Assembly (NCBI GenBank): GCA_964292295.1
Contig: CAXYVC010000001.1
Location: 1 to 59,986, forward strand
DNA: 59,986 nucleotides
DNA from: CAXYVC01 sp964292295
GTDB lineage: Bacteria; Acidobacteriota; Holophagae; Holophagales; Holophagaceae
Direction: 5' to 3'
The translations under genes were made by a program, and so were the position numbers. Shown here piece after piece: positions 55,575-59,986 of this stretch (the stretch's first letter is position 1; each line of letters begins with the position of its first letter). The notes under the pieces are model-generated. The model searched no databases and was not told the DNA's origin. It saw only the letters and a list, made by a program, of their open reading frames with translations.

Positions 55575-56258
55575 ATGTCAGCGCTCGCTACCTCTCCGAC
55601 CGCGCCCGCTGCCGCCGCCAACCCGGACTGGCGCACCACGCTCAAGGCAATCTGCACCGAGGCCCCCACGCGGCCCGTGGCGAAGGCCATGCGGACGATC
55701 ACCGTGTCGGCCAGCGTTCGGCACCTGGAGAACGGGCGTCTCTCCCCCGTGAAGGTCCACGTCCGCCAGGTGAGCCAGGAGGAATACGGCACCTTCGTGG
55801 AGGCTGCGATCCAGAAGGGCATCAAGAGCATCATCGCCGTGCTCAGGAGGCGCCCACCCGCGATCCCAGACGCCTTCCACCATCCCCGACTCGGCCCCAT
55901 CGGGATCGATTTCGACGGCGCCAAGCACATCGTGGATCAGCGCCGGGCCCAATACCCAGGCGACGACTCCGAGGCGACCACCGCACGGGTGCTGCGCGAG
56001 GTTGCCCGGGCCGCCATCCTCGGCCACCCCCAGGAAGATCTGGCGAAGCCAGGCATCCCCCACAGCCGGGTTGCCATCGTCCATGGCGATCACGAGGTCA
56101 TCGTGGAGCCCGCATGGCGCACGCGATATCCCGAGCACGCCAAGGGGCAGACGGTCTGGATCGTGTCCGGCTACCGAATGGGCGCCCAGCGAAAGGCCGA
56201 CCGCGCCCACGAAGCTCAGGGCCTAGCCGTGAAGATCGAAGTCCAGGAGAAAAAGTGA
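55575..56258 (+). CDS. Phage-type protein, possible barnase/colicin-E5-like nuclease domain
   Basis: 227 residues from ATG 55575. The N-terminal part is an unknown alpha/beta region (VRHLENGRLSPVKVHVRQVS; IKSIIAVLRRRPPAIPDAFH). The C-terminal ~110 residues (LGPIGIDFDGAKHIVDQRRA, then RVAIVHGDHEVIVEPAWRTR and GQTVWIVSGYRMG) follow the order seen in phage PBECR (barnase-EndoU-colicin E5/RelE-like) toxin domains: an N-terminal 'G.I.F...KHIV.QR' helix and a final 'W...GY' strand. The resemblance is by eye and weak. Alternative: an ordinary phage polyvalent-protein module. Confidence 0.55.
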   Translation: MSALATSPTAPAAAANPDWRTTLKAICTEAPTRPVAKAMRTITVSASVRHLENGRLSPVKVHVRQVSQEEYGTFVEAAIQKGIKSIIAVLRRRPPAIPDAFHHPRLGPIGIDFDGAKHIVDQRRAQYPGDDSEATTARVLREVARAAILGHPQEDLAKPGIPHSRVAIVHGDHEVIVEPAWRTRYPEHAKGQTVWIVSGYRMGAQRKADRAHEAQGLAVKIEVQEKK

Positions 56259-56381
56259 TGGCCGGGAGAACGTGGACCGTCCTTCCCGGCCTACACGCTG
56301 GAGCGGTCTGGGTATATCCCCCTCCAGCGGTTGCACCTGCAGAAGCATGATCCCTTCCCGCCAGCACCGCAAGAGGCCAGC

Positions 56382-56617
56382 ATGACCTACCTAACCAAAG
56401 CCACCATTGCCGAAGCCGCCTCCCAGGTGGACCGCCAGCCCACCGAGGCCCAGATCGAGGCCGGAAACTACCGGAAGGGGCACTTCGCCTGGAACGGCCT
56501 GCACCTCGTCATCGAGAACCCCCGCGGGGGCACCCGCAGCGGCACGGACCCCAACGGGAAGGCGTGGTCGGTCACGATGGCCCATCACTACGGCTACGTT
56601 GGCAGCACAGAGGGGGC
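56382..56617 (+). pseudogene. Phage-type gene truncated at the chromosomal junction
   Basis: Begins MTYLTKATIAEAASQVDRQP and continues TEAQIEAGNYRKGHFAWNGL, HLVIENPRGGTRSGTDPNGK, then HYGYVGSTEGA. This is the start of a familiar phage protein in which the next residues would be 'DGDHLDVFIGP' of a pyrophosphatase-like module. Instead the frame runs on into sequence that belongs to imuB in another frame. So the 3' part was deleted near 56617, which marks the right limit of the prophage remnant. Confidence 0.65.
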
Positions 56618-56685
56618 CCGGGCTGGCCGCTTCGCCAAATTTTCGCCATACTTGGGACCCCGGTTCTCGGGGTGCGTGGTTTCCG

Positions 56686-57807
56686 ATGTTGGCGGTGTGG
56701 CTTCCCGAGCTTCCTTTCCAGATCGCCCGGCTGCAGGAGCCGTGGCTCGCCGGCCGTCCGCTGGGCTTCCGGAACCCGGAGGCGGGGCGAACGCCGCGGC
56801 TCTGGATGGTGGATCGGGTGGCCCGCGGGGTGGGGTTGGAGGCGGGCCTGCCGGTGGACGTGGCTCTGCACCAGGACCCGGGCCTCGTGGTGCTCGACCC
56901 CGTGCCCGCGACCTGGATGGACGCCCGCGCCGTCCTGGCGCGCCAGCTCTTGGCCTTCAGCCCGCAGGGGCGCCTGGGCCGCTTCGGCGAAGGCTTCCTG
57001 GATCTGCGTGGGACGGAGCGGCTGCATGGCCCGGCGCTGGACGCGGCGGAGCGGATCCGGCGGGAACTCCGGGGCAGCGTGGGCTGGGAGGCCCACGGCG
57101 GCCTCAGCCGCAGCCTCACCGCCTCCCGCCTGGCGGCCCGGGCCGAGGACCAGGTGCGTCTGGTGGCCTCCCGCACCGAGGCACCCTTCCTCGCCCCGTT
57201 TTCCCTCCCCTCCCTGCCCGCCCTGGAGGCGCGCTCCCGGGAGCGCCTCGCCCACTTTGGGCTCCACCGCATCGCCGAGGTCCAGCCTCTGGATGTCGAC
57301 GCACTCGGGCGCCTGATCCCTGCCGCGGCAGCTTACCAGGTGCTCCGCCAGGCCAAGGGTGAGGACGAGGAGCGTCTGCCCGCCCTTGAGGTGGATCGCC
57401 GGTCGGAATCGGTGCGGCGGCTGCTCCAGCCCCCGGCCCACAAGCACGAGCTGGGCCTCGCCGCCTGGGTGTGGGGGCTGGTCTGGGACTGGCGCCTGGA
57501 GGGGCGCCACCTGCACCGGGTCCAGCTCGCCTGGTGGGGTGGGGACGACGCACACCATGTGCTGAAGGCCGCCAGGACTCCGGGGGATCTGTGGCGTTGG
57601 GCCCAGGAACTGGAGCTTCGCTTTCTGGCCGATGCTTCTCGAAGAGTTCTGATCCAGCGCCTGGAGCTCGAGGCGTGGCTGGGGCCGGAGCCGTCTTGTG
57701 CGGCCCTTCTGCTGGACGACGCGACCCGCAAGCGCCTGGCCCTCGAGGCCACCGCCCTCCGCCTGCAGCGGCGCTTCGGGCGCCCGATGCTGCGGATGGG
57801 GGCCTAG
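56686..57807 (+). CDS. imuB: ImuB-like Y-family polymerase homologue (predicted non-catalytic)
   Basis: 373 residues from ATG 56686 (MLAVWLPELPFQIARLQEPW). The start matches ImuB 'lxLWLPxLPxxR' rather than a DinB 'DxDxFFA' motif. The region that should read Y-S-x-DE is RFGEGFLDLRGTERLHGPAL, so the metal-binding acids of active Y-family polymerases are missing, as in ImuB. It is shorter than many ImuB proteins (~500). ImuB bridges the beta clamp to DnaE2 in SOS mutagenesis. Its stop is one base from the DnaE2 start. The usual imuA is absent upstream, where decayed prophage DNA begins. Confidence 0.8.
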   Translation: MLAVWLPELPFQIARLQEPWLAGRPLGFRNPEAGRTPRLWMVDRVARGVGLEAGLPVDVALHQDPGLVVLDPVPATWMDARAVLARQLLAFSPQGRLGRFGEGFLDLRGTERLHGPALDAAERIRRELRGSVGWEAHGGLSRSLTASRLAARAEDQVRLVASRTEAPFLAPFSLPSLPALEARSRERLAHFGLHRIAEVQPLDVDALGRLIPAAAAYQVLRQAKGEDEERLPALEVDRRSESVRRLLQPPAHKHELGLAAWVWGLVWDWRLEGRHLHRVQLAWWGGDDAHHVLKAARTPGDLWRWAQELELRFLADASRRVLIQRLELEAWLGPEPSCAALLLDDATRKRLALEATALRLQRRFGRPMLRMGA

Positions 57808-57808
57808 C

Positions 57809-59986
57809 GTGGCCCTCGCCTTCGGCGTCTCCGCCTACAGCCTCATGGAAGGGGTGTACCTGCCGGAGGACTTGGGGAAGCTGGCGGTCCATCTGGGCTA
57901 CACGGATCTCGCCCTGGTGGACCGCGGCCTGCACGGCTTTCCCCGCATGCGGGACGCGGCGGAGAAGCTCGGCCTGCGCCTGCACGTGGGCTGCCGCCTG
58001 CCCTTGGGCGAGGGGGAGGCTTTCGTGCTTCCCCTCGGGAAGGAAGGCTACACGGCCATGAACAAGGCCCTCACGGACCGGGCCCATGGACGTACCTGGG
58101 CCTGGCCTGAGGGGTGCAGGATCCTGGCGGACCGCTGGAGCGGCGCGCTGGAGCTGAGGGACCAGGCTCCGGATCCGGGGCAGGTGGCCCTGCTCATCGG
58201 CCTCGGGGGGTGGCAGGTCACCCAGCGGGCACGCAGCGAAGGCATCGCCGTGGCAGGTCCGCAGGTGCTGCGCTTCCTCCGGCCCGAGGGGCTGGCCCTC
58301 CACAAGGTCAAGCGCGCCATTGCCCTGAACGCCATGCTCCAGGACCTGAAGCCGAAGGACTACTGGGAGCCCCGCCTCGCGGCGCGGGCCTGCCCCAGCT
58401 GGGAGGACGGGCTGTCGGAGGAGGTGAACGCGGGCACCCGGCGCCTGGAGGCCGAACTCCAGGGCTGGACCCTTCCCTGGGGGCGGTGGGTGCTTCCCAT
58501 GCCGCCGGGCCTGCGTTCCGAGCAGGAGGTGGCCGAGGCCCTGTGGGCCGAAGCCCGGGAGGGCATCCGCAGGCGCTACGGCGCGGTGCCGGATCCCAAA
58601 GTCCATCGCCGGCTGGGAATGGAGATGGATCTGATCCTGCGCAAGGGCTACGGCGGTTACTTCCTGGTCATGCAGGCCATCACCCGCAACGCCTCGCGCA
58701 CCTGCGGGCGGGGCAGCGGCGCGGCCTCGCTGCTGAGCTACCTGCTCGGCATCACCAACGTGGATCCCGTGGGCGCCAACCTGATGTTCGAGCGCTTCCT
58801 CAACGAGGAGCGGGAGGACCCGCCCGACCTGGACGTGGACTTCGCCTGGGACGAGCGCGACGGCGTGCTGCGTTGGGTCTTTGACACCTTCGGACGCGAC
58901 CGGGTGGCCATGGTGGCCAACCACAACGTCTTCCAGCCAAGGGCGGCCCTCCGCGAGGTCGCCAAGATCCACTGTCGGCCCGAGAGCGAACTGGCCCGGA
59001 TGTCCCGGCGCCTGCGGACCTACGGCTGGGAGGACGAGGCTGGACTCCCGGTGAAGCTCGGGCGCACCAGCAGGACCGACGCCCCCATGCCCGAGCCCTG
59101 GCCCGACATCCTGCAGATGGCCAGCCGCCTCGTGGGCCAACCCCACCTGCTTTCGGTCCACCCGGGGGGCACCGTCATCACCCCGGGGCCCCTCTGGGAA
59201 CACGCGCCCTTTCAGCCCGCGCCCGCGAAGGAGGGCGTGTCCATCCTCCCGTGGGAGAAGGATGGGGTGGAGTCGTACGGGCTGGTGAAGCTGGACCTCC
59301 TCGGCAACCGCTCCCTCGCCGTGGTCCGCGATGCGCTGGCTGTCCTGGACAGCCGGGGGGAAGGTCCCGAGCGGCGCACCTGGTTCCCGGAACAGGACGA
59401 GCGCACCCAGGACCTCATGGCCAAGGGCGACACCATCGGCGTCTTCTATGTGGAGAGCCCGGCCAGCCGCATTCTCCAGCAGCGCGTGGGTCGCGGCGAC
59501 TACGAGCACCTGACCATCCACAGCTCCCTGATCCGCCCCGCCGCCAACCGCTGGGTGGACACCTACGTGGCCCGCACCCGGGGCGAGGTCTACGAGCCCA
59601 TCCACCCCTCGCTGGACGACCTCCTGAGCGCAAGCTACGGCGTGCTCGTCTACCAGGAGGACGTGATGCGGGTCGCCCAACGCATGGCGGGCTTCAGCTA
59701 CCGGCAGGCGGACCGCCTCCGCAAGGCCCTGGGAAAGAAGGACCACGCGGCCCGCGTCCCCGACTACCAGGCGGCCTTCCTGGAGGGCTGCCGTGCCAAC
59801 GGCATCCCGGACGCGGGCGCCGCGGAGGTCTGGTCCATGATCGAGACCTTCACGGGCTACAGCTTCTGCAAGCCCCATTCGGCCAGCTATGCCCGCGTGA
59901 GCTACGAGAGCGGCTGGATAAAGGCCCACCACCCGGCGCCATTCTACGCCGCTGTCATCAACAACCAGGGCGGCTTCTACCCCGCC
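57809..59986 (+). CDS. dnaE2: Error-prone DNA polymerase DnaE2 (5' part; cut by window edge)
   Basis: At least 726 residues from GTG 57809; no stop in the window. C-family polymerase alpha subunit. The PHP region begins VSAYSLMEGVYLPEDLGKLA and ALVDRGLHGFPRMRDAAEKL, where the HxH and TDH metal ligands of proofreading-type PHP domains are lost. The palm retains catalytic aspartates in PPDLDVDFAWDERDG (about 340-344) and LVKLDLLGNRSL (about 495), plus TCGRGSGAASLLSYLLGITN. Later motifs YGVLVYQEDVMRVAQRMAGF and SFCKPHSASYARVSYESGWI are typical. Coupling to imuB marks it as the DnaE2 translesion enzyme rather than the replicative DnaE1. Confidence 0.9.
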   Translation, partial: MALAFGVSAYSLMEGVYLPEDLGKLAVHLGYTDLALVDRGLHGFPRMRDAAEKLGLRLHVGCRLPLGEGEAFVLPLGKEGYTAMNKALTDRAHGRTWAWPEGCRILADRWSGALELRDQAPDPGQVALLIGLGGWQVTQRARSEGIAVAGPQVLRFLRPEGLALHKVKRAIALNAMLQDLKPKDYWEPRLAARACPSWEDGLSEEVNAGTRRLEAELQGWTLPWGRWVLPMPPGLRSEQEVAEALWAEAREGIRRRYGAVPDPKVHRRLGMEMDLILRKGYGGYFLVMQAITRNASRTCGRGSGAASLLSYLLGITNVDPVGANLMFERFLNEEREDPPDLDVDFAWDERDGVLRWVFDTFGRDRVAMVANHNVFQPRAALREVAKIHCRPESELARMSRRLRTYGWEDEAGLPVKLGRTSRTDAPMPEPWPDILQMASRLVGQPHLLSVHPGGTVITPGPLWEHAPFQPAPAKEGVSILPWEKDGVESYGLVKLDLLGNRSLAVVRDALAVLDSRGEGPERRTWFPEQDERTQDLMAKGDTIGVFYVESPASRILQQRVGRGDYEHLTIHSSLIRPAANRWVDTYVARTRGEVYEPIHPSLDDLLSASYGVLVYQEDVMRVAQRMAGFSYRQADRLRKALGKKDHAARVPDYQAAFLEGCRANGIPDAGAAEVWSMIETFTGYSFCKPHSASYARVSYESGWIKAHHPAPFYAAVINNQGGFYPA

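Noticed and set aside
55505..55600. Tiny gene MDQHVSV-stop-GAYRFVNGKLVRVSEH
   Set aside because: Looks like a phage gene with a Trp-to-stop change, but no proper 3' end could be identified, so it is mentioned only with its neighbour.
57116..59932. 938-codon minus-strand open frame opposite dnaE2
   Set aside because: Antisense of a clear C-family polymerase; no recognisable motif.

Overview
The window is about 60 kb of high-GC (roughly 70% by eye), densely coded DNA from a Gram-negative bacterium with an outer membrane: an MdtABC-type tripartite efflux system, lipoproteins and a periplasmic amidase are encoded. The repertoire (hrcA-grpE-dnaK-dnaJ cluster, ChrR-type anti-sigma factor, many multidomain kinases, alpha2beta2 keto-acid dehydrogenase, ImuB/DnaE2 pair) and the protein style resemble acidobacteria of the Holophaga/Geothrix type. 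That placement is an inference from impression; no marker search was possible.

Layout. 1-4.2 kb: heat-shock operon hrcA-grpE-dnaK-dnaJ (minus), dnaJ cut by the window edge. 4.2-6.8 kb: lipoprotein, class II aldolase and mtnA (5'-methylthioadenosine / 5-deoxyribose salvage). 6.8-9.5 kb: a compact minus-strand unit of sensor histidine kinase, ECF sigma factor and zinc/cupin anti-sigma factor. 9.5-15 kb: GAF kinase, DegT-type aminotransferase, TGS-domain uridine kinase and the lrgA-lrgB pair. 15-18 kb: HTH regulator, SprT-like protease, aspS. 18-23 kb: a 1,329-residue hybrid kinase (four PAS, two receivers, Hpt) translationally coupled to a receiver-GGDEF protein. 23-33 kb: mdtABC efflux operon with a MarR regulator, hisS and an N-acetylmuramoyl-L-alanine amidase. 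33-36 kb: tRNA-Arg(CCG), a secreted gluzincin-like protein, tRNA-Glu(CTC).

35.9-44.9 kb is an integrated mobile element of about 8.9 kb in the 3' half of tRNA-Glu(CTC). It is bounded by an exact 50-bp direct repeat, and 24-bp direct repeats near both ends are candidate integrase arm sites. All its recognisable genes lie on the minus strand: tyrosine integrase, ribbon-helix-helix-like protein, two unknown proteins, AlpA/Xis-like protein, two more unknowns, a 934-residue primase-helicase, an iteron-rich segment, a small protein, and a Nu1-like (terminase small subunit type) HTH protein. It has no capsid, tail or conjugation genes. That is the architecture of a phage satellite of the PICI kind, and it is the most interesting object here.

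45-53 kb returns to host genes: a membrane-anchored alpha/beta hydrolase, then a complete keto-acid dehydrogenase operon (E1alpha, E1beta, E2, E3) ending in a lipoate-ligase-like gene. At 53.3 kb lies the 3' half of a second glutamate tRNA, tRNA-Glu(TTC), with its terminator. Next to it sits a second integrase homologous to the first, followed by a few phage-like genes, the last of which is cut off. This is a decayed prophage end that attacked the isoacceptor tRNA at the equivalent position. The decay point abuts imuB and dnaE2 (mutagenic repair polymerase), which runs off the right edge.
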